DNA from: BS150m-G50 sp964501185 [NCBI: uncultured Bacteroidia bacterium]
Lineage (GTDB): Bacteria; CAIWAD01; BS150m-G50
Assembly: GCA_964501185.1 (NCBI GenBank)
Contig: CAZCRT010000042.1
Location: 1 to 21,220, forward strand
Length of the DNA stretch: 21,220 nt
Direction: 5' to 3'
The stretch's first letter is position 1. Each line of letters starts with the position of its first letter. Made by a program: the position numbers and the translations under genes. The notes below the pieces were generated by a model. The model ran no database searches, was not told the origin of the DNA, and worked only from the letters and a program-made list of their open reading frames with translations. Below are positions 1-6,141 of this stretch, one piece after another.

Positions 1-12
1 CATTCTTATCTT

Positions 13-444
13 ATGAAAATCCTCGAAATCACCATAAACGACCCCCTGTATACCGATGAGCGTAAGCTGCGGGTGAAAGTTCTACGGGAACCGCTCGGTA
101 TGCCGGGCGGCACGGAGTTCTTCCCATTCGAAACTGAGTCACGTCATTTTCTCGCCATGGATGGTGAGGCTGTGGTCGGATGCGTACTGTTTCACCCCCG
201 CCCCCCCACTGGCAAACTGTTCCAGATGGCTGTTTATCCAGAGTACCAGGGCAAGGGAGTTGGAAAACTACTGGTCGAATACCTCGAGCGAGAAGCCATT
301 CTTTCCGGTCTGACCTCGGTCTATTGCCATGCTCGCTGGGAAGTGCATCAGTTCTACGCCAGACTTGGTTACCATTCAGAGGGAGAAGAGTTCGAGGAGA
401 TTGGAATCCGGCATGTGAAAATGACGAAACTGATTCAATGCTGA
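13..444 (+). CDS. GNAT family N-acetyltransferase (ElaA/YjaB-like)
   Basis: A 143-residue single-domain protein of the usual GNAT size, predicted to move an acetyl group from acetyl-CoA to an amine; the substrate is unknown. The acetyl-CoA-binding motif A is clear at about residues 70-92 (MAVYPEYQGKGVGKLL, the Q-x-x-G-x-G pyrophosphate loop after a beta strand ending in V). A motif B-like aromatic segment follows (QFYARLGY). The N-terminal phrase RVKVLREPLG and the C-terminal GIRHVKM pattern are common in small cytoplasmic GNATs of the ElaA/YjaB type. The ATG is only 12 bases from the window edge and I see no clear Shine-Dalgarno, so a start further upstream cannot be excluded. It is convergent with the C10 peptidase gene. 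The family call is secure; a specific function is not. Confidence 0.85.
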   Translation: MKILEITINDPLYTDERKLRVKVLREPLGMPGGTEFFPFETESRHFLAMDGEAVVGCVLFHPRPPTGKLFQMAVYPEYQGKGVGKLLVEYLEREAILSGLTSVYCHARWEVHQFYARLGYHSEGEEFEEIGIRHVKMTKLIQC

Positions 445-462
445 CGAGTGCAGTGTTGAATG

Positions 463-504
463 CGATAATTGAAGCAGTCGATTGTGATCGCTGCTTAATC
501 ATCG
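463..504. repeat. imperfect long inverted repeat after the GNAT gene
   Basis: The arms at 463-482 and 487-504 can form a long hairpin with a four-base loop (TGTG) and a few bulges: CGAT, AATT, GAAGCAG and CGAT on the left face ATCG, CTGCTT, AAT and ATCG on the right. It starts 19 bases after the GNAT stop. No T-run follows on either strand, so it is not a standard intrinsic terminator. It could be a factor-dependent terminator, an mRNA-stabilising hairpin or a degenerate intergenic repeat. Confidence 0.4.
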
Positions 505-606
505 AGTAGAATGAAGGAATACACAACGATACCGGGCAATTTGCTCCATCAACCCCCAAACCTGTTCTGCTCAGTCAGAGTTTGCGACCTGCAAATATCT
601 ACCTGA

Positions 607-1968
607 CTACTCACCGTCGTAAACCACTGTCACATAATAAAAAGCGCCTGAATAGAAATGGAGTTCATCTGCCAGTGTAATCATGTTCCCGGTTATAGTT
701 TCCAGCAGGACACCTGATTGCCCATAGGGAATTACAGACCTGTATATATTGTATCCTTCGGCGTCATTGATCGCTGTCCATTCCAGTCTGACATCGTCCC
801 CCATCAGTGTCAGTTTCAGATCCTCGATCTCTCCCGGTGTCAATGGCACATCTGGCCGGATGTTTACTACAGCACCATGATCAAAATAGAAATCGTGATC
901 ACCGGGTGCCAGGTCATATAAGTAATAGTAGCCATCGAAGTAACCTGACCAGCCCCAGTTAAAATGGTAGTACTCCACTCCCTGGTATCCGTCACAGACA
1001 AATGCGTGTCCAACCTCACCTGTGCCACGGTAAATCACCGGTCGCCCATTGTCCAACTGCCCCTCCAGCAGGGTCCGCCATCCGTAGGGGGTGAATTCGT
1101 CTCTCCAGAAAAAATCTATATCAGTCTTATAGTCGAAATAGTCCGGCAGCGCCGTCACTACGCTCGGATAATCGTAGTCACCGGCAGGGGCGCCAGATCC
1201 GTCCGGGCCATACTCCATCTCCAGTGCTACGCCACAGTGATAGAGCAACTCCGCAATGTCTGCATTGCTTTGATTGTCCGGCATATTGACCCAGTCGTAA
1301 GTGGCATCGTAGTAGTTAACAAACAGATACCCGTAGTCAGGATGCATATATCCGTGTGCACCGGAACCTCTTTCCGGGTGCTCCCAGAATTTCATCACCT
1401 GCGCCATTGCAGTCGCTACGCAACCGGCGTAAACATGCCCGCAGGGGCCGTCACCATCAATTGGGCAATCATCGTTATACCCACAGTTCTGATGCCAGGT
1501 GGTTGACAGCAGTGGTGCCACGTCACGATCCCGGTTATGAACAGGAATCATGTTGTCAAGTATCTCCTGCCAGAGAGGAAGGGTGACGGTGTTACCGCTG
1601 TTCTCACTGCGAATCCATTGCAGTTGCTCCCGGACAGTGCTGAAAAATCCCTGCAGAGCCGGATGGGTAAGTTCTACTTGAAATGGTGAATCGTGGGAGT
1701 ACCCTATCACCGGGATGGCGGCATTGTCACCGGAGACAACTACAAACCCTTCCGGTTCGAAAGCACAGATGAAGTAGTCTGCCAGGGAACCGCTTGAAAA
1801 GGTGTGCAGCTGACATATGGCAATATCGGAAGTGCTGAGCCCGGCAGGAGCGTAGTGTGTGTACCAGTTGACAGCGATGGTACGGGCTGTTTCCTCAGAA
1901 ATGGGTAGGGCTATTGCTTGCGTGGCGACAAATCCCAGAAGTATATAGATTCTACTCAAACTTATCAT
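607..1968 (-). CDS. Secreted C10 (streptopain-like) cysteine peptidase with C-terminal FN3 domain
   Basis: Predicted exported papain-fold protease. From the chosen ATG (1966-1968, preceded by a GGGGG tract) the protein has 453 residues and begins with a signal peptide (MISLSRIYILLGFVATQAIA). A longer reading from 2013 adds 15 residues ahead of the signal peptide and has no ribosome site. A Spi-type inhibitory pro-region (about 20-105) is followed by the peptidase core. The catalytic Cys lies in GCVATAMAQVMKFW (about residue 183) and the His in GEVGHAFVCDGY (about 321). The HFNWGWSG strand carries the Asn/Trp typical of C10. Residues about 373-453 look like a fibronectin type III domain (VRLEWTAINDAEGYNIYRS). 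The FN3 domain stops abruptly at VYDGE with no sorting tail. Family role: degradation of extracellular protein after autoprocessing. Family confidence is high; substrate unknown. Confidence 0.9.
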   Translation of the reverse strand: MISLSRIYILLGFVATQAIALPISEETARTIAVNWYTHYAPAGLSTSDIAICQLHTFSSGSLADYFICAFEPEGFVVVSGDNAAIPVIGYSHDSPFQVELTHPALQGFFSTVREQLQWIRSENSGNTVTLPLWQEILDNMIPVHNRDRDVAPLLSTTWHQNCGYNDDCPIDGDGPCGHVYAGCVATAMAQVMKFWEHPERGSGAHGYMHPDYGYLFVNYYDATYDWVNMPDNQSNADIAELLYHCGVALEMEYGPDGSGAPAGDYDYPSVVTALPDYFDYKTDIDFFWRDEFTPYGWRTLLEGQLDNGRPVIYRGTGEVGHAFVCDGYQGVEYYHFNWGWSGYFDGYYYLYDLAPGDHDFYFDHGAVVNIRPDVPLTPGEIEDLKLTLMGDDVRLEWTAINDAEGYNIYRSVIPYGQSGVLLETITGNMITLADELHFYSGAFYYVTVVYDGE

Positions 1969-1994
1969 ACCGACGCCCCCATTAAGCATGCTGC

Positions 1995-2021
1995 AATATA
2001 TATTTTGCGACACTTGTTCAA
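1995..2021 (-). promoter_or_regulatory. candidate promoter of the C10 peptidase gene
   Basis: On the minus strand TTGAAC (2016-2021) is followed after 15 bases by TATATT (1995-2000), about 27 bases before the chosen ATG. The -10 is a 5/6 match but the spacer is short. An 8-G homopolymer (plus strand 2030-2037) lies just upstream. Tentative. Confidence 0.3.
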
Positions 2022-2084
2022 TGGCTGGTGGGGGGGGAAGGGTTTTAGACCTGTTGTAACATGTGAGTATAATGGGATCACAGC

Positions 2085-2107
2085 AGGGGCGCCTGCAAGA
2101 CGCCCCT
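2085..2107. repeat. GC-rich hairpin AGGGGCG/CGCCCCT after the ABC exporter operon
   Basis: A perfect 7-bp inverted repeat, AGGGGCG (2085-2091) and CGCCCCT (2101-2107), with a 9-base loop. It lies 14 bases beyond the stop of the second ABC gene, in the right place for a transcript-end hairpin. The minus-strand sequence after it has no T-run (TGCTGTGATC), so a classical intrinsic terminator is not supported. Its form resembles dispersed intergenic REP-like hairpins, but only one copy is visible here. Confidence 0.4.
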
Positions 2108-2121
2108 ACATATGATCTTCC

Positions 2122-3978
2122 TCAATGTAAAATTTTATCCACCCGATCACTTTCGAAACGACGGGTATAGAGATCGAAGTACCGCCCTTTCATGGCCATC
2201 AACGCATCGTGATCACCGGCTTCCGTGATACAACCATCCTCGATGACCAGGATGCGGTCTGCGTTGCGAATCGTTGACAACCGGTGAGCAATCACAAAAC
2301 TGGTGCGACCCTGAAGCAGGTTTTCCAGCGCCTCCTGAATGAGCATTTCCGTTTCCGTGTCCACAGAGGAGGTTGCTTCATCCATTACGAAAATGCGTGG
2401 ATCAGCCAGTACCGCCCGCGCAAACGAAACCAGCTGCTTCTGGCCGGTGGAAAGCAGACCGCCCCCCTCGCCCACAGGACTGTCCATCCCCCTTTCCATA
2501 TCACTGATGAAATCCCAGGCCCGGACCAGACGGGCAGCAGCTTCTACTTCTTCATCACTTGCTTCCAGCCGTCCGTATGCAATATTGTCACGGATAGTAC
2601 CGCTGAAGAGCTGTGGCGTCTGCAAAACCACACCCAGATTGGATTGCAGCCAGTGCAAACTTCGCTCACGATAATCCACTCCGTCAATCAGCACCCTGCC
2701 GCCGGTAGGCTCGTAGAACCGACAGACCAGATTGGCGATAGTACTCTTGCCACCGCCGGTTGCTCCAACCAGCGCGATGGTTTCACCGGGAGCTACTTCC
2801 AGGTTGAAGTCGGTCAGCACCCGGGTGCCATCCTTATAAGCAAAATTTATCTGCTCAAAAGCCACAGCCCCCTCTATTTCCGGAAAGAGAGCGTGTTCTG
2901 GATAATCATTACCGCTTGATTGAATCCCGGTATCTACTGTTGCCATCAGCTGCCGGACTGCCTCACTATCGACAATTTCGGGTTCAGTTGACAGCAGATC
3001 GAATATCCGCTCCGCTGCCGCCTGAGCGCTCTGTAACTCGGCAAAAATACGTGCCACTTCCCGTACAGGTTCAAAGAACCGTTCCACATAGGCGATGAAG
3101 GCAACCAGTGTGCCGTAGGTTACGACACCCGCTATAACACCGCTGCCGCCAAACCAGACACCGAGCCCGGCGCCAACGCTACCGAGCAGCAGCACCAGTG
3201 GCAGGTAAAGCGAGGACTGTACCGCCGCCATGAAGGAAGAGCGGTACATCTTACCTGTCAATCCTGAAAACTGCTTAAGATTGGCTCGTTCCCGCACCAG
3301 TGTCTTGGTGGTGCGTGCACCCATGATTCCCTCGTTAAATGCACCGGTGATTCGAGAATTCGTCCGCCGTACTTCACGATAGCTCTTCAAAATCCGCTTC
3401 TGGAAGAACGCACTTACCCAGACCAGCGCAGGCACAACTGAAAGCACAATCAACGCCAGCCACCAGTTGAGATAGAGCATCACTCCGATGATGACACCCA
3501 TCATCGAGACACCCCAGACCATGTCCACCAATCCCCAGGCAACGGTCTCCGCAAGTCGCTCGGTATCAGAGACCATGCGGGCCATCAGCCAGCCGACCGG
3601 TGTGCGATCATAGTAAGAGAAATCGAGTTCCTGCAATCGTTTGAAACCGGCGCTTCTGATGTCGTAGCAAACCCAGACATCAATTTTCCCCGCCAGTACG
3701 ATCAGTAACCAGATACCCAGCCCCATCAGCACCACGATCACTCCGTAAACGGCAATAAGCCACCCGAGCCCATCCAGTTGTCCCGGCACCACGAAGAGAT
3801 CAATCGCCTGCCTGGTCAGAAAGGGCGGGATCGCTTCCAGTACTGCCACTCCGATCATTACGGCTATCAGTGAGATCACCTGCAACCGGTAAGGGCGCAG
3901 AAACTTCAGAGCCCGACGCCAGAGGTCAGGATCGAATCGCTTGCTATATTCTTCTTCCTGAAATGTATCGTAATTCAT
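2122..3978 (-). CDS. ABC exporter half-transporter B (canonical Walker B, LSTGQ signature)
   Basis: Full half-transporter of 618 residues. The N-terminal exporter transmembrane domain (about residues 25-330, six predicted helices) is followed by a nucleotide-binding domain. Walker A is GATGGGKST (about 403-411), the signature is the off-consensus LSTGQKQL (about 508-515), Walker B is IFVMDEATSSVD with the catalytic Glu present, and the switch His is in IAHRLST. It is the second gene of a pair: its ATG overlaps the upstream stop as ATGA, indicating translational coupling and equal expression. The pairing of motifs with its partner matches heterodimeric exporters such as BmrCD and TM287/288. 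In those, the site built from this protein's Walker A/B and the partner's LSGGQ is the hydrolytically competent one. Likely exports lipids or amphipathic drugs; the substrate cannot be told from sequence. Confidence 0.93.
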   Translation of the reverse strand: MNYDTFQEEEYSKRFDPDLWRRALKFLRPYRLQVISLIAVMIGVAVLEAIPPFLTRQAIDLFVVPGQLDGLGWLIAVYGVIVVLMGLGIWLLIVLAGKIDVWVCYDIRSAGFKRLQELDFSYYDRTPVGWLMARMVSDTERLAETVAWGLVDMVWGVSMMGVIIGVMLYLNWWLALIVLSVVPALVWVSAFFQKRILKSYREVRRTNSRITGAFNEGIMGARTTKTLVRERANLKQFSGLTGKMYRSSFMAAVQSSLYLPLVLLLGSVGAGLGVWFGGSGVIAGVVTYGTLVAFIAYVERFFEPVREVARIFAELQSAQAAAERIFDLLSTEPEIVDSEAVRQLMATVDTGIQSSGNDYPEHALFPEIEGAVAFEQINFAYKDGTRVLTDFNLEVAPGETIALVGATGGGKSTIANLVCRFYEPTGGRVLIDGVDYRERSLHWLQSNLGVVLQTPQLFSGTIRDNIAYGRLEASDEEVEAAARLVRAWDFISDMERGMDSPVGEGGGLLSTGQKQLVSFARAVLADPRIFVMDEATSSVDTETEMLIQEALENLLQGRTSFVIAHRLSTIRNADRILVIEDGCITEAGDHDALMAMKGRYFDLYTRRFESDRVDKILH

Positions 3979-5825
3979 TTTTTACTCCCGGCTGTCGCTG
4001 CTTGAAGCGACGTGCCGTTCTGTATTTTCCAGAGGCGCTGATAGAGTCCCTTATCAGCAAGGAGTTCCTCATGCGTCCCGGTCTGTGTAATGCGGCCTTC
4101 CTCAAGAACAAGAATCAGGTCCGCCTGTTGCACTGTGCTCAAGCGATGCGCGATAACAAAAGTGGTCGCACGTCCCTTACGACTGCGTAATGCCTCCTGA
4201 ATACGCACTTCCGTCTCTGCATCAATCGCCGAGAGGGAATCGTCGAAAATCAGAATAGCCGGATCACGCAGAATGGCTCGAGCAATTGCAACGCGCTGTT
4301 TCTGCCCACCTGAGAGAGTTACACCACGCTCTCCCACCAGTGTGTCATAGCCCTTTTCGAACGCCAGTATCACATCGTGAACCGCAGCAGTCCGTGTTGC
4401 TTCATAGATTTCAGTATCTTCAGCATCCTGTTTCCCAGACCGCAGGTTTTCCTTCAGTGAACCGGAATAGAGAAATGGTTCCTGCAGGACAATGCCTGTC
4501 TGTCGCCTGATCTCGCTGCGCTGGTAGTCCTTCAGCTCCAGATCGTCAACAGTAATCGAACCGTCATTGTAGTCGTAAAGCCGGGGCAACAGGTTAACCA
4601 GTGTTGATTTACCAGAACCGGTAGGTCCCAGAATTGCCACTGTCTGGCCGGCTTCTACCCGGAAACTGATATCTCTCAGCACCGGCTTGTTCTGCTCGTA
4701 GCCAAAAGTGAGGTGATTGAATTCTATTCTTCCCTTTAGACGATCCAGCGGAACAGGCTCATGTGATACAATCTCATCCTCGCGTGGTTCATCCAGTATC
4801 TTCCAGACACGGCCCAGAGAAACGAAAGTCTTGCCGAGGTCCGTCAGAACCCGTCCCAGCTGACGTACCGGGAAAAGCAACATGCTTTCGTAAGTAACGA
4901 ATACAACCAGCGTTCCCAGTGTCATAGCGCCTTGAGAAGCCCAGATTGTTCCTACTATCAGTACAGCGGCAATCTGAGTCATGACCAGAAAATCGGAAAC
5001 AGACCAGTACCAGGCCAGCAGCCGCAGCAGTCGGCTCCAGTGGTCTCGCAGGCACGAATTACGTTCCTCGAACTTGTTGATTTCGTATTCCTGCCTGGCA
5101 AATGCCCTTACTACCCGGATACCTGTCAGGTTCTCCTGCAGAACCGCTGACAGGGCACCCTCAGCTTCATCAGCTTTCTGGAACGCGCCTTTTATCCATC
5201 TGAAAAACAGGTAAGCAAACGCCAGCAGCAGTGGTATGCTGATCATAGCCACTATGGTCAGATCTGGATTGAGGTGCCACATAATTGGCAGCATCAAACT
5301 CAGCATGATGACGGCTCGTCCCATTTCCACAACCTGTACAGCCAGGAAGCGACGGATAGTTTCCACATCGGAGGTACAGCGCTGCACCAGATCGCCGGTC
5401 TCTGCCCTCGCGTGATAGGCAAACGGCAGATGCTGCAGATGTTCGTAGAGTCTGTTTCGCAGACGTCTTATGATTGTCTCTGAGGCAGAAGCCGCCCAGC
5501 GACCCTTGAAATAGGTTAACACTCCCTGCAGAAAGACCAGAATTACAATAAGCCCTGCCAGCAACCATAGCATTGTCTGTAAAGCTGCTCGTCCCCCCAA
5601 CTCCTGTACCAGAGTATTCAGCGATCCCGGCAGAGTAAAAGGCTCTTCACCGATTACTGAATCGATAGCAAAACGAATCACCAGAGGCACCAGAAAGGCG
5701 AATCCTGTCGCAAAGAGTTCTGCGCTGATGGCGCCGATGTAGAGCGAGCGCTTCCCCTGCATCAGTTGCCACAGGTGGCTCAGTCTTCCTTTACTCTCTT
5801 TGTTATATTCCCTTGTATTGCGCAC
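3975..5825 (-). CDS. ABC exporter half-transporter A (degenerate catalytic site, Glu to Asp)
   Basis: Half-transporter of 616 residues from a GTG start at 5823-5825. That start is chosen because AGGAGA lies four bases upstream; a longer reading to an ATG at 5891 would begin in the terminator's T-run. Transmembrane domain about residues 25-320. The nucleotide-binding domain has Walker A GPTGSGKST (about 400-408), a consensus signature LSGGQKQR (about 503-510), Walker B ILIFDDSLSAID and switch His in AHRLST. The catalytic Glu after Walker B is replaced by Asp, as in the degenerate partner of heterodimeric exporters (BmrC, TM287). With the partner's LSTGQ signature this gives one weak and one active ATP site. 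First gene of a two-gene operon, preceded by a structured leader and intrinsic terminator, so expression is probably controlled by transcription attenuation. Confidence 0.92.
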   Translation of the reverse strand: MRNTREYNKESKGRLSHLWQLMQGKRSLYIGAISAELFATGFAFLVPLVIRFAIDSVIGEEPFTLPGSLNTLVQELGGRAALQTMLWLLAGLIVILVFLQGVLTYFKGRWAASASETIIRRLRNRLYEHLQHLPFAYHARAETGDLVQRCTSDVETIRRFLAVQVVEMGRAVIMLSLMLPIMWHLNPDLTIVAMISIPLLLAFAYLFFRWIKGAFQKADEAEGALSAVLQENLTGIRVVRAFARQEYEINKFEERNSCLRDHWSRLLRLLAWYWSVSDFLVMTQIAAVLIVGTIWASQGAMTLGTLVVFVTYESMLLFPVRQLGRVLTDLGKTFVSLGRVWKILDEPREDEIVSHEPVPLDRLKGRIEFNHLTFGYEQNKPVLRDISFRVEAGQTVAILGPTGSGKSTLVNLLPRLYDYNDGSITVDDLELKDYQRSEIRRQTGIVLQEPFLYSGSLKENLRSGKQDAEDTEIYEATRTAAVHDVILAFEKGYDTLVGERGVTLSGGQKQRVAIARAILRDPAILIFDDSLSAIDAETEVRIQEALRSRKGRATTFVIAHRLSTVQQADLILVLEEGRITQTGTHEELLADKGLYQRLWKIQNGTSLQAATAGSKK

Positions 5826-5835
5826 AGTCTCTCCT
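5826..5835 (-). promoter_or_regulatory. Shine-Dalgarno AGGAGA fixing the GTG start of ABC half-transporter A
   Basis: On the minus strand AGGAGA (5830-5835) plus GACT precedes GTG (5823-5825). It is a strong site at normal spacing, whereas the in-frame ATG at 5891 lies upstream of it and inside the terminator's U-tract. Confidence 0.75.
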
Positions 5836-5876
5836 GAAAAAAAATATGGAACCGGGTATTCCCTGCTCCGCAACAC

Positions 5877-5913
5877 AAAAAAAAAGGCCACGGATCAGGT
5901 TTGTTCCGTGGCC
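5877..5913 (-). terminator. intrinsic terminator/attenuator ahead of the ABC exporter operon
   Basis: On the minus strand GGCCACGGA (5905-5913) pairs perfectly with TCCGTGGCC (5886-5894) across a 10-base loop, followed by nine T residues (5877-5885). It is a textbook intrinsic terminator placed between a promoter (6077-6105) and the first ABC gene (GTG at 5825), with no long ORF in between. It therefore either ends a standalone small RNA or acts as a conditional attenuator. Positions 5903-5912 can instead pair with the upstream leader (5959-5967), which would prevent this hairpin. Confidence 0.88.
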
Positions 5914-6002
5914 AAAAACTTCGCTGAATCTACTTTCAGCTTGAAATGAACGCCTCGCACCACGAACGCATCCGGACTGTATTCAGTCCGTTCGGGAATT
6001 TA

Positions 6003-6050
6003 TTAATGCCGATGATCATGGACATCTCCCAGTTTATGCGCTTGCCCCAT
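6003..6050 (-). CDS. possible His-rich leader peptide (15 codons) inside the structured leader
   Basis: ATG to TAA encodes MGQAHKLGDVHDHRH: four His in 15 residues, three of them in the last five codons. It starts about 23 nt from the predicted transcript 5' end and lies upstream of an intrinsic terminator, the layout of an attenuation leader peptide; bmrB upstream of bmrCD is a known example for this exporter type. Against it: no Shine-Dalgarno is visible, and the same bases take part in plausible RNA helices. A second ATG reading (6034-6066, 10 codons, MKARHHGASA) overlaps it. Treat as a hypothesis. Confidence 0.22.
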   Translation of the reverse strand: MGQAHKLGDVHDHRH

Positions 6051-6076
6051 GGTGGCGGGCTTTCATTTACAGCCTT

Positions 6077-6105
6077 ATAGTAACACATCTTCAGTAACAA
6101 GTCAA
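6077..6105 (-). promoter_or_regulatory. sigma70-type promoter of the leader RNA/ABC exporter operon
   Basis: On the minus strand TTGACT (6100-6105, 5/6) is separated by exactly 17 bases from TACTAT (6077-6082, 4/6). The predicted start is near 6070-6073, where the closing helix of the leader RNA begins. The -35 directly abuts the hairpin behind the upstream peptidase gene. Confidence 0.7.
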
Positions 6106-6135
6106 GCTGGAACCCACTGCCGGGGTGTTTCCAGC
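6106..6135 (-). terminator. hairpin behind the S9 peptidase gene
   Basis: GCTGGAA (minus, 6129-6135) pairs perfectly with TTCCAGC (6106-6112), with a further CCC/GGG inside, six bases after the peptidase stop codon. The following sequence TTGACTTGTT is only moderately T-rich and doubles as the next promoter's -35, so termination strength is uncertain. Confidence 0.5.
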
Positions 6136-6141
6136 TATTTT

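Larger units (their letters stand above)
5877..6073 (-). ncRNA. orphan structured leader RNA (riboswitch-like) upstream of the ABC exporter
   Basis: About 197 nt from the predicted 5' end to the terminator. Pairings found by eye, minus-strand 5' to 3': closing helix GCU (6071-6073) and AAAUGAA (6062-6068) with UUCAUUU (5944-5950) and AGC (5939-5941), separated by a 2x2 internal loop; GCC (6058-6060) with GGC (5952-5954); CACC (6051-6054) with GGUG (5958-5961); CGCAU (6036-6040) with AUGCG (5967-5971). The last helix encloses UGGGAG (6026-6031) with UUCCCG (5993-5998) and GGACUG (5984-5989) with CAGUCC (5974-5979), giving a three-way junction. A small hairpin GCUGAA/UUCAGC follows, then the terminator. 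I do not recognise the conserved cores of SAM, TPP, FMN, cobalamin, lysine, glycine, ZTP, M-box, yybP-ykoY or guanidine classes. Alternatives are a divergent 6S RNA or a peptide-based attenuator. That a structured RNA exists is well supported; its class is not. Confidence 0.65.

Noticed and set aside
29-559. A 176-codon minus-strand frame over the GNAT gene
   Set aside because: Antisense shadow of a well-supported GNAT domain; low-complexity composition and no motif.
5826-5891. Upstream ATG start for ABC half-transporter A
   Set aside because: It would place the start inside the terminator's T-run and give an atypical N-terminus; GTG at 5825 has AGGAGA at the right distance.
5877-6073. Leader RNA as a standard 6S RNA
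   Set aside because: Length and a long closing stem fit loosely, but I could not see the typical large central bubble flanked by conserved GC-rich stems, and the terminator lies directly before an exporter with antiterminator potential. Not excluded; a covariance search is needed.
5877-6073. Leader RNA as a known riboswitch (FMN, TPP, cobalamin, glycine)
   Set aside because: Short look-alikes occur (AGUCCGGAUG as in FMN, CCUGAUC as in TPP, CCCGCCAC as in the B12 box, GGGGCAAG as in glycine), but they are isolated, in the wrong order or place, and without the rest of each core.
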